This document shows positions 1 through 12,412 of a DNA stretch of 64,000 nt, piece after piece. Origin of the DNA: Vandiemenella viatica. Lineage: Eukaryota; Arthropoda; Insecta; Orthoptera; Morabidae. Every line of letters starts with the position of its first letter. Positions within the stretch are counted from its first letter, which is position 1. Where the stretch lies: contig JARYHS010013631.1 in NCBI GenBank assembly GCA_031002005.1, positions 65,035,832-65,099,831 on the forward strand. Direction: 5' to 3'. Below the pieces are notes generated by a model. The model made no database searches and was not told the origin of the DNA. It worked only from the letters and a program-made list of their open reading frames with translations. The translations under genes and the position numbers were made by a program.

Positions 1-581
1 GACAGCCCCTTAAATCTTACTGCACTTGAAGGTAAACCAAATCTTTAACCATAAATATCTCAAAACAGCAATTCATCAAATGGTTTTAAAGATAACTTTT
101 TCCAAATTTGTAGGACATGTTCTACATACTAATGACTACAGTCCTTACCATTATTGTTTATGCAACTTTTCCCTAATGAAAAATATGCCTTTATGTTTAA
201 GCAAAAATTCTAATTTTTTGAATTTTTTTTATTAATAACAAATCTAGAGTTAAATATGTTATATTATTGGTTCAACTTATTGCCTTGATATTAGTTTACA
301 ATATTAAAAACACATTTCTGAAAAATTTCAAATACTATGCCTTCTGTCATTAAAACCCTTCACAACATATTTTTTACTGTCAATTTGGATGGTACATTAA
401 CCTATTGCTAAACAATGTTTTTATTTTAAAAATCAATTTTTATATCTAGCTATAACAGTTCTATGGAGCTATGAAATTTGAACCCTCAACTTTGAATAGA
501 TTTGGAGAAAATGACATTTCAATTTTTTCAAATATTTGTATGTGTTGAGGTATAATTTTAAGGGGCTAGGTATACCTATTT

Positions 582-1140
582 CTTGATTTCAGTTAGGTTT
601 CAAGAGAGAGAAATGGTTCTTGACAAAAAAAACACATGATGGAAACAATGATACTTTTGCCCTTTAAGGATCAAAATCCTAAAAATTCCTTTCTTAAAAT
701 GTAATGTTACCACATCGGAGACTTTACTCTTTAAAGTGATATCTCATTTATCAATTTCAGTTAGGTATCAAGAGATAAAAATGGCCCCTGACAGAAATAC
801 ATGTTGTATAAATATTAATACTTTTGCCCTTTAAGGGTCAAATTCAAAAAAATTCTTGTCTTAAAATATGCTGTAACTAAATCGCAGTTGTTAAGTCTTT
901 AAAATGATACTTCATTTATCGATTTTGGTTAGGTAACAGGGAAGATAAATGATTTGTGGGGAAAAAAACGCATTTTGGAATAAAAAAATTTTTTTGCTCA
1001 TTAAGGGCCGAATACCGAAAAATTATGTTTTAAAATATGATGTGACCAAAGTGGAAAACTTGAGTTTTAAAATACCTCATCCAAATATTTCAGTTAAAGA
1101 TAAAGGTATATAATGGCTTGTGACAAACACCTTTTAGAAA
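582..1140 (+). repeat. Tandem repeat, period about 168 bp, about 3.5 units
   Basis: The phrase atttcagttagg recurs at 586, 754, 922 (attttggttagg) and 1087 (atttcagttaaag), spacings of 168, 168 and 165. Each unit also holds a shared CTTTTGCCCTTTAAGG phrase and TTAAAATATGATGT. A separate single unit lies near 1640-1725. Units differ at many bases, so the array is old. An A-run follows at 1156-1187. Confidence 0.8.
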
Positions 1141-1153
1141 TAATATATATATG

Positions 1154-1190
<37 letters not shown>

Positions 1191-1639
1191 TATATAATCT
1201 AACTTGACTACAAACAAATAACACACAATCATTCATTACAATAATACTTTTATTTTGTGAAATAATATTTTAAACAAAACTTGTCACATATAACTGTCAG
1301 TGATTTGCTGAAAGTAAAAATACTATGTTTCTATTTCTTGTCAGGGATTACATTTTTTATGCATATTAAAAGTAGAATTTTTTTATTTATTTCATCACCA
1401 TTTTCATAATTGTATCTCACAAAATTATATTTTCAGTGAATTACATTACATACAGAAGACCATTTTCTTTTTTAAACAACCTTTCTTTTTGATAACTAAA
1501 ATTCTTTGTACTGCTTTTACTAATGGCATAAAATTACATAAATGATGAAATAAACTTAAAAAGAGCATACCTGTTTGAAAATGCATCAAACAGTGTTAAT
1601 TGACAAAAAACTGAAACATAATGATTTTCTGTCTATTGA

Positions 1640-1725
1640 TCGAATCAGAGACTTTTATCTTTAAAATAATATCTCATTTATCAATTTCGGTTTGGTATCA
1701 AGGGAGAAAAATGACATCAATTGAA
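1640..1725 (+). repeat. Isolated unit of the 168-bp repeat
   Basis: Carries the phrases ATAATATCTCATTTATC and AATTTCGGTTTGGTATCAAG, matching units of the array at 582-1140 about 500 bp away. Confidence 0.65.
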
Positions 1726-2842
1726 TGTATTGTTTTTTCTTTTTTTTTAAAATCAAGACAATAAAAAAACAAAAATCTACAGTGATTTACGGGAGGAAGG
1801 GGGAGGGGATTAGCTGTGACTGGACTTGAACAGGAGTCCACAGATTGCGAAGTGGAAATTGTAGCTCACTGTGGGGTAATGTCTCTAGTATTTATAAAGT
1901 CTACTTGAAGAAATGACTGGCCTTTGAGCTTGTGGAGGGAATTTCCTTCAATGTATATATTTGAAAGATCGAAATTCATTCTAATCATGTCTGATGGTCT
2001 CCTTGTGATAAACTGTTGGCAGTTAATAATACATTATTGTTGTTTGCTCAAATTTCAATATGCACGTAAAACAAAAGCTTCTTGCAGTATTATTTTTTAC
2101 TTATTCGTGGTTAAAAGACAGAAGTGCTAAGTTCCCATATATTTGTCACCCAGTAATCATTTACAAATATGCATCAATTATAAGAATTTACCAGTTTACT
2201 GATTTATGTAGCTCTGTTGTAAGTATGTAACGGATATCCGCATCCGCAACTGCAGAACTTTCCCGTAAAATCCTACCTCCACTTTTGCATTTGCAATTTT
2301 TAATGCAGATGTATGGCGGATGTTGTGTTTGCATTGCAGTATATATATTTTTTTTCGAGATTCTGCCCTTTGTCGCTTAGCTAACAACAAAGTAATTGTT
2401 TTTTTCTGATGATCTTGCAATAAAAGTAAAAATAAACTGAACGGTATTATTACCTAAGTGATGACTTTACAAGTTTGAACTTGCATGGAAAGTAAAGTGG
2501 CCTACACTCATTCCAACTTAAAAGACATCCGTGTAGAGCTACTGTAGGATATGCTCACCCAGTCACGCTAATAGAAGGGGTCCAACAAAATGTTCCAAGC
2601 AATCCTTTCCACTCATATTTTCTTGCGGCACACCATGTGTCCTTGCCACACACTCATAGGATGTTTCCTCCAATATCCATAGCTTGTTGGGCAGCAAGGA
2701 CCCATTTTGTTTGCCTTAGAGTCCAACAACATCCAACACGTCCCACATGTAGTCCTGTGACCTCTTTCATGGCCAATCAAGAGTTCTTTATCAAAAATCA
2801 GATATTTGTAGGCAGTGAGAAGGCAAGTGGTGAGGACGGAAC

Positions 2843-3080
2843 TGAGCATGGTGGGTGAGCGGTAACGCTCTAGCCTTGCATTCGGGAGGATATGGGTTCG
2901 AATCCCTGTCTGGATATTCAGATTTGGATTTTCCATAGTTTCCCCAAATCATTCTAGGTGAATGTGCTTTTTTAAAAGGTCATGGCCGAATTCCTTCCCA
3001 TTCGTAGCCCCCCATCCTTTCCCACCTCTAATGACCTCAGTGTCGACAAGGCGTATAGCCATAAGCAAAAATAAAAAAGC
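2843..3080 (+). mobile_element. tRNA-derived SINE (SINE-1), full-length-like
   Basis: A pol III-type head with A box (gtgagcggtaacgctctag) and B box (gGTTCGAATCCctg) is followed by the family body: ccagatttgg-like phrase, ttttccatagtttccc, ggccgaattccttccc, and the end gacctcagtgtcgacaaggcg. An A-rich tail follows. It is the same family as 8495, 34543 and 11750(-). Confidence 0.85.
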
Positions 3081-3654
3081 AAGCACAGAGATGTGTGGTG
3101 GCATGGCCTTGTGCTTGAATTAGTTGCACCACAAACTTCACAAAGTTGATATGACAAAGACCCGTGCATAGTTATGTAAATAATTTAATTCACTTGTGAA
3201 ATCATTCCTACGGTTTTTGTTGTTAAAATATGAGGCAAAAAAATAAATCAATATGGCAATATTATATGGAAATAGCCTTTACTTATGAAAAAATATAAAA
3301 ATTGGCATAAAATATATACTTATTTTGATTTTAAATTTATTTTTGATAAAATATTAAAATTACATAATTATAAATTTATTTTTCCACCTCTGCTTCTGCA
3401 AAACATCCACATCCATGGATGTCAAGCACCGAACATCTGCATCCGCAAACATGACTTCCATTACAACCCTACTCTGTTGTTAGTGACACAGTAAACTTTT
3501 ATTATTACTCTGCGATTCACTAAAACTGTGTGACGGAACGTGCATTGCACCTGTCCAAAAGGATAATAGTTTGGACGGGATATATGGGCTATATCATCCT
3601 GGCATTCGCCTGGATTGATCTGGGAATACCCAGATCAGACTATTAATGTTTTTA

Positions 3655-3775
3655 CTTCTATGACAACGATGAGACCTGATGATGGCGGCAAAGCTTGTCT
3701 TTCGTCAATTCTATCTGGCGGAGGACCTGTAAGGACTACATTTCAGCAATATGCCGGGAAAGTCTTAATTCTCAT
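3655..3775 (+). mobile_element. Penelope-derived 3' fragment with hammerhead-like core
   Basis: CTGATGATGGCGGC then GTCTTTCGTC at 3676-3706, then the tail ATGCCGGGAAAGTCTT at 3751-3766. The tail matches those of the Penelope-like element at 16893 and of the hairpin element at 41240. No coding sequence remains. Boundaries are approximate. Confidence 0.5.
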
Positions 3776-3977
3776 AAGCTTTACCATTTGAGGAAGATGT
3801 AGATGATTAACTAGTACCCAATATCCTTTGGCATCAGACCTAGTCTCAACATCAATTTGCAGTCACTGATAAACCAAATGTTAATTTTTTTAACTTCTTA
3901 AAATAGTTTAAATTATTACAGTGATTATTACTTAAATTTTTACCACAGTTTGCAATATTATGTCTCCACAGTTATTC

Positions 3978-4137
3978 ACTTTTTTTTTTTTTTTTTTTTT
4001 GGTGTTCTTTCCCACCAGTAAGTAAGTGATTTTGGAAACAGTGGGAAACTGAAATCCCTGATGGTCAAACAGGAATTGGAACCTGTGTCTTCCTGAATGC
4101 AAGGCCAGAGCATTACTGATAACCCACCACACTCGGT
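3978..4137 (-). mobile_element. SINE-1 fragment, reverse strand
   Basis: The A-tail appears as poly-T at 3978-3999. The reverse strand reads gttatcagtaatgctctgg, then a B box within caGGTTCCAATTCC. The distal half is internally deleted. Confidence 0.65.
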
Positions 4138-4892
4138 ATCTAGGTTTTGAGAAGAATAAGGTTTTCATCACTGTCCATATGTTGGTTTTCCTTTGTTTAC
4201 CACAATCACTCCAAATTTATGGTAGGACTGTCCTTAAAAAGGACAGGGCCAATTTCCTTTCCATTTTTTGTTAGTGGCACTAATGGCTCTGCTGCATAAA
4301 GTTCTAATCAATAATAATAATAAAAACTTAGTACTTTCATACCCTAACAGTGTTGCTTGATTTATCACAAACATTCAACTTTAAAAGATGGACTACAGAT
4401 TAAGATGCTAACAATAAAGAAGACACTTAATTTGATACATTTCAAGAGCTGACAGAGTTAAAAGTACAACATCTTTGGTTTCAATAACTCATTTTTAGCC
4501 TTGCAAGTATTGTAGTATATATTTCACTATTGCCGGAAAATTATGTTATTACAGTACAATAAGCCCTTTTATTTTATTCTAAAAATCTTTCGACATGACG
4601 GTAAGATCTTTTATATAAACATTTCAAATTATTAACTATGCTGTGAACAGTAATGATGTTGCATTATGGGAAAAGCAACCTGAAATTCATTTAATAAGCA
4701 CATTGCAAGTCGTGTTGAGAATTTGCATTCTGAAACATTAACAGTAACAGCAAATTAACAAGAGTGCAACTTTACTTATTTATTATCTTTGTTAAGAGAG
4801 TGAAGTTGTAGGTAGAAAAGGTAAAATGAAACGAGGTAGATGATGAATAATACATTTTCACTACTGAAAGTACACCAAATGCATTAACCAAC

Positions 4893-5460
4893 TTGTAACG
4901 ATTCCGTAATATCGCTGAACTATCGATATTGTCATAACGAGAATAGAGTCACTGAAAGAGACAAGATGGAGTCATTCAACATGTAGATTAAGTAGTGTGC
5001 AGATGCTATATGCGCGCATGTGATATACTATGACGGAGCAAAGCAAAAGAAGTGCGCGATTTGTAATGATTATGCCGGGACTATAAACATGTGGAGAGTG
5101 TTCTTTACGAGCGTATAAATGGTTTACGTGTGTAAACAAGTGACTGAGTGAGCCTACAGCAATACGTACTGCGCGCACTTCAACAGTGCTTCCTTACGTG
5201 TGTAAACAAGTGACTGAGTGAGCCTACAGCAATACGTACTGCGCGCACTTCAACAGTGCTTCCCAATTCTGAATTGTGCGTCTTTAGTGAAGAAGTCTGG
5301 TCAATTAACATTAAAAACTAACTGGTGGTTCACTTCGGCAAACGGTGTATGAAACCATTTACTTCAATAATAATAAAAGTGTGTGCTTTGGATGCTCCTA
5401 CCATCTGGTGTAGTTTTGTGATGCTAAGCTAGTAACCTTTCCAGTAAACCAAGTCAGTTG
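4893..5460 (+). other. CpG-rich unit with an exact 70-bp tandem duplication, possible LTR
   Basis: This stretch is clearly richer in CpG than its surroundings. It starts TGTAACGATT, contains an exact 70-bp duplication (5124-5193 and 5194-5263) and an AATAATAAAA signal near 5372. A promoter-like tandem repeat followed by a polyA signal suggests a solo LTR, but I found no target duplication and no partner. Confidence 0.3.
5124..5263 (+). repeat. Exact 70-bp tandem duplication
   Basis: Two identical head-to-tail copies of a 70-bp unit containing ACGTACTGCGCGCACTTC. Confidence 0.95.
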
Positions 5461-7110
5461 AAAGTACTTTCTGTATGGTCTTACGACTTATTTATATATT
5501 TTCATGGGCCGTGCAGTGAGAAGAAAAAAAGGGGAACCAATGCTTCGTGTTATATTTGTGTTCTGCCAAAGTCTAAAAGCAAATCAACCACCAAACAAAA
5601 CACAATATATAAAGTAAAGTCACTACAAGCTGTATCAATAAGAGTACCAGTAATTTCCTTCATCAGTTATGAAATCAGTTTTAATATGTGACATTTTGTC
5701 CTCTTGTCTCAAATTCAATACTCCCAATAATTATTGTTTATATCTGTTTTACAATTGGAGAGGGTTATTACAGTGAACTGGTTAGTGTCTATTAAATCAA
5801 TGAATGTGGTTTTGAATGTTGATCTTTTACAAGGTGTAAACAGTTTAAGAACAAAACTCTAGGCTGGCTGCTGAATTGATAACAATGTCACATTTCATCT
5901 CTAAGCTAAAAATTTTTGGATGGCTATTGACTATAACTAAGTAGTTGTTTAATGCTAGAAATGGTTATTAATCATTATGGATATTAAGTTTTCATAAAAG
6001 GCTCACTTTATTTACAGTATACAGTCAACAAATACAACCTTATGTCTCACAACACTTTTAATGAAATTGTGCTTTTCTGAAAACTACAACATTATGAACT
6101 TCTGTATTTTAGAACTGTTTTCAAGAAACTGCTTGTTAGTAAGCATCCAAACAATATTTTGAAATTCTGCAATTTCTGTTTATCACCATTATTGATACCT
6201 TACGTACCATTTTTTCCCCAAATACTACATGATATCCTTCTTAAAGCAATGGGTCTAGATTATTTTCACCTGAAAAAATAAATAAATATTAATTCCAACA
6301 ACAACGGAAGCAGCCTTTGCATATGTTTTTATTATTATTATTATGCTAATTACTTCAGTTTTTAAAGAGCTCAGACCTGCTACTTCCCCAGAAAAAAAGT
6401 TAAATGCATAATTAGATTTGTACTGAATATAAACTTTTTATAAATTTACTTAAATATTGATTTGGGTGGGGAGAGGGAGATACTGGTGATGGTTACACAA
6501 CTGCTGCTTATGCACAATGAAATCCTTAAATTTATTTTAAGCTTTATTAAAAGATCATACATCTATGGTAGATGTTACAGTCAAGGTGTTTTCTCCTAGA
6601 AATATAAATAAATTTAAACTACCTATCCTTAAGGCAGCATTACCACAGTTTTGAACGTATACAAGAGTTACTAAGAACGTTTTGAGATAGGGAAACGTAA
6701 AAGGTAACATATGTAAATTAAAGGAACAACTGGGTAGCCCCATCCCTTCTGATTAAACCAGCAGCAGGTAGTCTGTTTTCTGTGGTTCTGCTAGAATTTG
6801 CAGAAACAGTGCCATATCCACCGATTGATAGTTGGCACAGTGGAGTTCGAAAGTGCAACACTTCCACACCTTGCTCTGTGGTTCTAATATTGGGTTAAAT
6901 GGGATTTAAAGACTTCGGTATGTGGAACTTCACACCTTCCAGTACCATGGTTGTAACATTAAGATATATTAAACATTTGGATAGGAGAAAAACCACCACT
7001 TATCATAGAAGAGGATTCCAGCGGCATCGAGCCACGGAAAAGAAGACGTACACACCTAGAGCAAAATTTTCGAGCCTATAGCCCTTCTTCAGTAGTAATG
7101 AGAAGGCTGC
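5461..7110. other. No recognised gene
   Basis: AT-rich sequence with scattered short open frames and no family similarity that I can see. Confidence 0.5.
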
Positions 7111-7147
7111 ATGATGGAGGCTGGCAGCCAACTCCACCTCCATCATG

Positions 7148-8065
7148 CATATACTATGGCTCATAAAAATGCAATGGAGGCTGTTGAGTGGTCATTAGAA
7201 GACATTCTTAATAGTGACAGAATAATGGTCAACATTCATTTCTTTTTTTATGATGATTTCTGCCAAACATTACCAGTGCCAAAGAGAACCAGGGTAAAGG
7301 AAGTGAACACTTGACTCAAATTATCAACTTTTTGGTTCAATACATATCTGACATATACAGAGTCTTGACAGGTTTCCACAATTTTGTCAACAATTGGAAG
7401 GAACCATGTCACAGATACACAGAGAAATCAGACTGACTTCCAAACATCTATGATCTAATGTTTATCCTGACACAGGAAATATTATCCACAATTAAAAATG
7501 CTGTTTTCTTTTAATGTGCAATACTTGCACTCAGAAATGAAGACTCGCCTGGCAATAACAGTTCCATCCTAAAAATGGTAAATACTGTGTCGATGCCTTT
7601 AGTTACTACTGACATGGTGGTAAAGAAGGCGAAACTATTTACCCAACTGAATTTTTAAATTCCCTCAGTGTATCTAGTTTACCCAAGAATGAACTGAAAC
7701 TGAATGTTTGTACTCAAATTATGCTTATGATAAATATATAGTCAACAAAACTATGCAATGGGACTAGACTTGTGCAAAATCCTTGTAAAGAAATATCATT
7801 GAAATCATCATCTTAACAGGCTTTGAACGCTGAGAGGGGTATTCAATACTGTTAATATCGTAGAACTTTCAAATTTAATCACCTGCAATGCCTGGTGAAG
7901 TTATTGTTTGCCATGACTATCAACAAGTCTCAGACACTAGGGATTGTAGGAATTGATCTTTGGATGTTGTGTTTCTTCCAACGCCAAATCCAAGATGAGT
8001 GGGACCTCATGTCAGTATATATGTGCACCAAACAAAACTAGAAACATAATCTACAGAAAGGCATG
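7148..8065 (+). pseudogene. Helitron helicase (Pif1-like) relic
   Basis: Decayed C-terminal half of a Helitron Rep/helicase protein, readable in broken frames. It starts at TMAHKNAMEAVEWSLEDI, then DDFCQTLPV (helicase motif like GDFRQTLPV), then YPTEFLNSLS, LCNGTRLV and, at 7906-7927, FAMTINKSQ (family AMTINKSQGQ) followed by GIDLWMLCF. Several stops and frameshifts interrupt it, so it cannot make a helicase. The Rep domain and the Helitron 5'TC and 3'CTRR hairpin ends were not found. Identification rests on the order and spacing of the Pif1 motifs. Confidence 0.7.
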
Positions 8066-8159
8066 GTAGTGAGCGACTTATCAAGTAAGGTAAAAGTAAC
8101 ATACTATCTCTTTAAAACGTTACTTCACTTACTTATTGCACATAACTAAAACCATTTCT

Positions 8160-9232
8160 TGAGACTAATTGAAGGGCCACAGGAAAGAACGATCATAGTC
8201 CATTTTTTCGCAAAGTTGAGATTACATTGGGAACTGGTAGCTTATAACAGACAGTTTGTAACTGTGATACCATTCAGGCAAGAAAGAGCATAGTGCCTGA
8301 GTTATAACAGCGAAAAGATTGGAGCTGATGGGGAATAACGATCAGTCTCCATGCACCATTTGGCAAGAATGATCAAGGTCACATGGTCAATGACGTAGTT
8401 TTTCCAATAAGTGGTCACTCCTATATGGAGGGTGACAAGGATATGAGTCTCCTCAATATTAAATCTTACACCGAGACACCCAATAACTGGATGGGACCGA
8501 GCGTTATGGGTGAACGGTTAACATTCTGGCCTCACATTCAGGAGGACACGGGTTTGGATCCCTGTCCGGGCATCCAGATTTGGGTTTTCCATGGTTTTCC
8601 CAAATCACACCAGGCAAATGCTGGGATGTTTCCTTCAAAAAGGCCATGGCCAAACTCCTTCCCATTCCTTGTCCCCAGTCTCATCCCGCCTCTAATGACC
8701 TTAGCCATCGACGAGGTGTAAAGCAACAAGTAAAAAAAAAAAAAAAAAAAAAAATAACTGGATGGACGTCATCAGAAATAGCAGAGTTAAACCAAAACCT
8801 TTCACAGTCATCAATTGTGCCACAGATGTCAAATTTGAAACTTGGACAGACTGTTTATCTGGGATTTATGTTAAAAAGTGCCCTATGCCTACACGGCCAA
8901 TAAGAATTTTAAAGGTTGACGAAAAGGTTATCCACAAGGCAAACTATTTTGGAAGCTACTTAGTCTCTTTTTGTAGGGAACCAAGGAACAGGAAGCAAGA
9001 AACCAAGAAAATCATCGAAACAAAGTGACCAACCGTACTCGGAGAACTATACAATGGACAACTGCTCCTGAAACCAGCAAAATTGAAGGAACTATTACAT
9101 TTAAAACAGTTCTTGACCAATCCCGATTCTCAAACATTCTACGATTCACTGGTTCCTGCACTTGATTTGGATGAACCAGACGAAGTTGATACAGAGTATG
9201 CAGATGACCCATCAATTGATACTACCCCATAA
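8160..9232 (+). pseudogene. DUF7869-like transposon-associated ORF relic, split by a SINE
   Basis: The C-terminal part of a protein family common in insect repeats. It reads ERTIIVHFFAKLRLHWELV, VVFPISGHSYMEGDKDMSLL, TETP then, after the SINE, DVIRNSRVKPKPFTV, WTDCLSGIYVKKCPMPTRPI and KELLHLKQFLTNPDSQTFYD, ending in a stop at 9230-9232. The pattern FP-GHSYME-DK and CP-PTRP-R is what I recall of DUF7869-type proteins. There is one frame change before 8383 and one near 9028. The SINE at 8495-8752 sits inside a codon run, and the reading frame matches again once it and one target copy are ignored. Function is unknown. Confidence 0.5.
8495..8752 (+). mobile_element. SINE-1 with 13-bp target duplication
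   Basis: Full SINE with A and B boxes (gtgaacggttaacattctgg; gGTTTGGATCCctg), the SINE-1 body and a 22-nt A-tail. The 13-bp sequence aataactggatgg is exact on both sides (8482-8494 and 8753-8765), which shows LINE-assisted retroposition. Confidence 0.93.
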
Positions 9233-9239
9233 CTGGCAA

Positions 9240-10262
9240 GAGAGATCAAACATCCTCTTGTTTTGAAAATTTTCTGTTCATGTTCCATCCATTTAATGTT
9301 ATTTTTAATGCTGATTATAAAATAAATGATTTATTAATTTAAACAAAGCTTAAAAACATCTGTGTGCCTATTTTTCAGTAATTTATTCGACTTGGAACTT
9401 AGAAAATGGAATTTCGTAAATTGTGATATGTGGGAATATTATCATTCTTCCCCATGGCCCTTCAATTCTTTTTATAATCCCTGTGGATTAAGAAAATACT
9501 AATGTACAATAATCGCCTCTACATATTAATATGTAAAATTTTTCTCATAAATTTATGCGCAATTAATGTCTTAAATTTTATAAATTACAATATCAATAAA
9601 ACAAAACTTTTGAACATTAGTATGAAAACCAAACCAAAGGAAGGATATTTCATAGATGACATTTAAATTCATTTTTTTTCTTATAGACAATTAATAATTG
9701 GTACTAGGAATAAAAGAGCAAAGTACCACCATATTAGTTTTTAATTCCCAGTATTAACAAAATGCCATCCTTTGAAAAATTCTTTGATCTTAAGGTAAAG
9801 AAAGATATTAGTGGGCCAAGGTCCGGTGAGTACAGGTGTTCTATCTCTCACAGTTATCTTTACCCTAGCAAAAAGCTCCCTTATGGACAGCAGCGTGTGC
9901 AGATTCAAGTGTTGTAAACTAGGCACTTCGCGTTTCAGGTGAAACATTTCTCTCATTTGTAATTCACTTTTGCATATTATCTGTGCAGCATACCTAATTT
10001 GGTTAGCTGTTTGACAAGGCTCAGGAATGTTTTCTAACAATTGATTTGTTACTGACCATCTTAATTTCTGATCGTCAGTCACTTAATACCTCCTCTCAGC
10101 GAACAGTTCAACCCATTTTTACACCACTAATATTTGATATAACTGTACTGATATTTAGCATATTTGACTCCCACTCTTTCCTAGCTCAAATTTAATGTAT
10201 CTTATTTGCTCTAATTCTAGCCTAGACATTTTCGCATACCATACACATGACAAGAATACATG
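9240..10262. other. No recognised gene
   Basis: AT-rich. An open frame at 10082-9741 on the - strand gives no recognised family. Confidence 0.4.
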
Positions 10263-11312
10263 CTACTCAGTACCAATCCACTGCTTGTCAATGCCATTTT
10301 TGAAAAAATACTATCAACCCCCTCCAAAGTACTCTCCATTGGACCTGACACACTTTTCCAGTCTTTTATTCCATTGTTCCGAAACTCCTCTTCACAGATG
10401 CCAGACAGTATCTCCACCATTTTTTCCCTACACCTCATCTGCATTGGAAAAATGGGAATAAAAAGAAGTGGTGGGAGGGGGGAGAGCACGGTCTGGTGAA
10501 TAAAGAGGGGGAGAGGGTTACAGAGTTCATGGCCTTTTTTGACAAAAATCAGCACACAGAAAGAGCTGTGTGAGCAGGTACATTGTTGTGATGGAAGAAC
10601 CAGTCAACCAACGGCCACAAATCAAGCCTTTTCTGATGCACATTGTTGTTCAATCTTTTCAAAACATCTAGCTAAAAGGTCTGGTTAACTGTCTGGCCCT
10701 GTGGAACAAATTCTGAGTGGACAACTCCTCGCACACAGAAGAAACAAATCAGCATTGTTTTGATGTTTGATTTCACTTGTCTTGCTTTTTTGACATGAGG
10801 CGAGCTCGGAGTCTGTCATTGGTTCACTTGTTCCTTCGTTTCAGTGTCATAACTGTAGCACCAGGATTCGTCAACTTGAAGAAAAAGTTTGGATCATTTT
10901 GGAGCTCTTCCTTCAAGGCACTTTGGCAGCTACTCTTCTCATATCCAACTCATGAATTAAAAAGCACTGAACTGCACTCCAAGTCGCACCAGACAGCTCC
11001 ACAACTTCTCAGCTATATGTTGTCAACCTTTTAGCATGATTTCATGAATTTTTGTAACATTTTCGTTGATTTGGGCTGTTGAAGGCCATTCAGAATGAGG
11101 TTGGTCATCAATTGACATTTCAACTCCTTTGAAACAGGAAAACCACTCAAACACTTGGGTTTTTACCATAGGAATCATTCCTGTTTGCTGTTTTCAATAT
11201 TTCATGAGTTTCTGGGCAAGTTCATTTGAGCAGTAAGCAAAAATTCCCAGCCATGTTTTTCATGAAAATCAGGCATCGATGATAAGACGTCAAGCACACG
11301 AAACAGCAGTCA

Positions 11313-11354
<42 letters not shown>

Positions 11355-11504
11355 AACACCAGCCAAATACAACATTCTTTTGTGCTGACAATTGGTATAA
11401 TCACTCAGAGACGAAAGGACTGCATGATCCAAATGGCAAAAAATTGTACTATCAAAATTCTGCCCTCTACAACGTCAATCCGGTTTCTTTTGGGTACTCC
11501 CTCA
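10263..11504 (-). pseudogene. mariner transposase relic (Tc1/mariner)
   Basis: A mariner-type element on the - strand. Translation in broken frames shows QVDESWCYSYDTETKEQ (family GDETWVYGYDPETKQQ) near 10885-10840, VKKARQVKSNIKTMLI, VVHSEFVPQGQTVNQTF, VDWFFHHNNVPAHTAL near 10610-10570 (family HHDNAPAHT; the catalytic D has become N) and a C-terminal IKDWKSV segment. Weakly matching ends with AGTACC and AA lie near 10268 and 11497. A 40-bp A-run at 11312-11351 and stop codons make it dead. The usual mariner transposase is about 345 residues. Confidence 0.75.
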
Positions 11505-11724
11505 TAAAAGAGCTAGGTTATAACCACCTTACACTGATACTTGCATAGTGCTCTATTTGTCACAATGCAGTGGAAATTTAACAATTTTGCTTGTCAAACA
11601 ATGTATATTGAAGAGGGAGACAGTTAAAGCATCTAACAAAACATCAGGCATAAGAAAATAAGCAGGCTGAATATTTTGGAATTTAATGTATTTGTGTTAA
11701 TCTCCTTTATTGCCATTGCAGTCT

Positions 11725-11965
11725 TTCTTTCTTTTCTTCTTCTTTGCTTGTGGCTTTACACCTTGCCAACGTCAAGATCATTAGAGGCGGGAAAGGACTA
11801 GGATGAAGGAATTCGGCCTTGGCCTTTTGAAGGAAACGTCCTAGCATTCAGCTGAAATGATTAGGGGAAACCATGGAAAACCCAAATCTGGATGGTCGGA
11901 TGGGGATTCGAACCCATGTCCTCCCGAATGTGAGGTCATGGTTCATCCACCATGCTTGGTCATTC
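11725..11965 (-). mobile_element. SINE-1, reverse strand
   Basis: The reverse strand reads accaagcatggtggatgaac, then a B box GGTTCGAATCCCC, the body (tttgggttttccatgg) and the end ttgacgttggcaaggtg. The tail is AG-rich (T/C-rich on +). Confidence 0.85.
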
Positions 11966-12412
11966 TTATTTTCGGTAAAACAAGTTTTTGTTTCTTTCAA
12001 CAATCAGAAGAGAAGGAAAAAGAGGGGGCATTGTATGTTTACAAGAACTAATCTTGGGAGTGAAAGAAAACTATTAATTTTCAAATAAATTTTAAGAGAG
12101 CAAAAGATCTGGAAGCATTCATTGATGGCATTGGTTATAATTGCAGATATATGTTTCTGTATGAAGAGTAACAACAAATACAGATTAAATATTACATATA
12201 AAAAACAATGGAAATAACTGAGACCAGTAAATAAAAAAACATTTTGTGCGAGATATTTAAATCTATATCACTCAGCCATTGCACCGTAAGTTCTTCTAAA
12301 CAGTGTTGTTACAGGAAAGGGGTGGTAATATAACCCACTGTATGCACAGATTCTAATGTCAGTGTAGTGCAATCAGAGGTATCCCTTGTGAAATTTACGT
12401 ATTTCTTCACGT

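Noticed and set aside
1795..1885. tRNA-like text on the - strand with a GTTCAAGTCC B box
   Set aside because: No cloverleaf that I can draw and no SINE body follows; too little to call.
8383..8721. 112-codon + strand frame as an intact gene
   Set aside because: Its second half is translated SINE; only the first part is the DUF7869-like relic.
10217..10555. 112-codon - strand frame as a separate gene
   Set aside because: It is the frame-shifted C-terminus of the dead mariner transposase.
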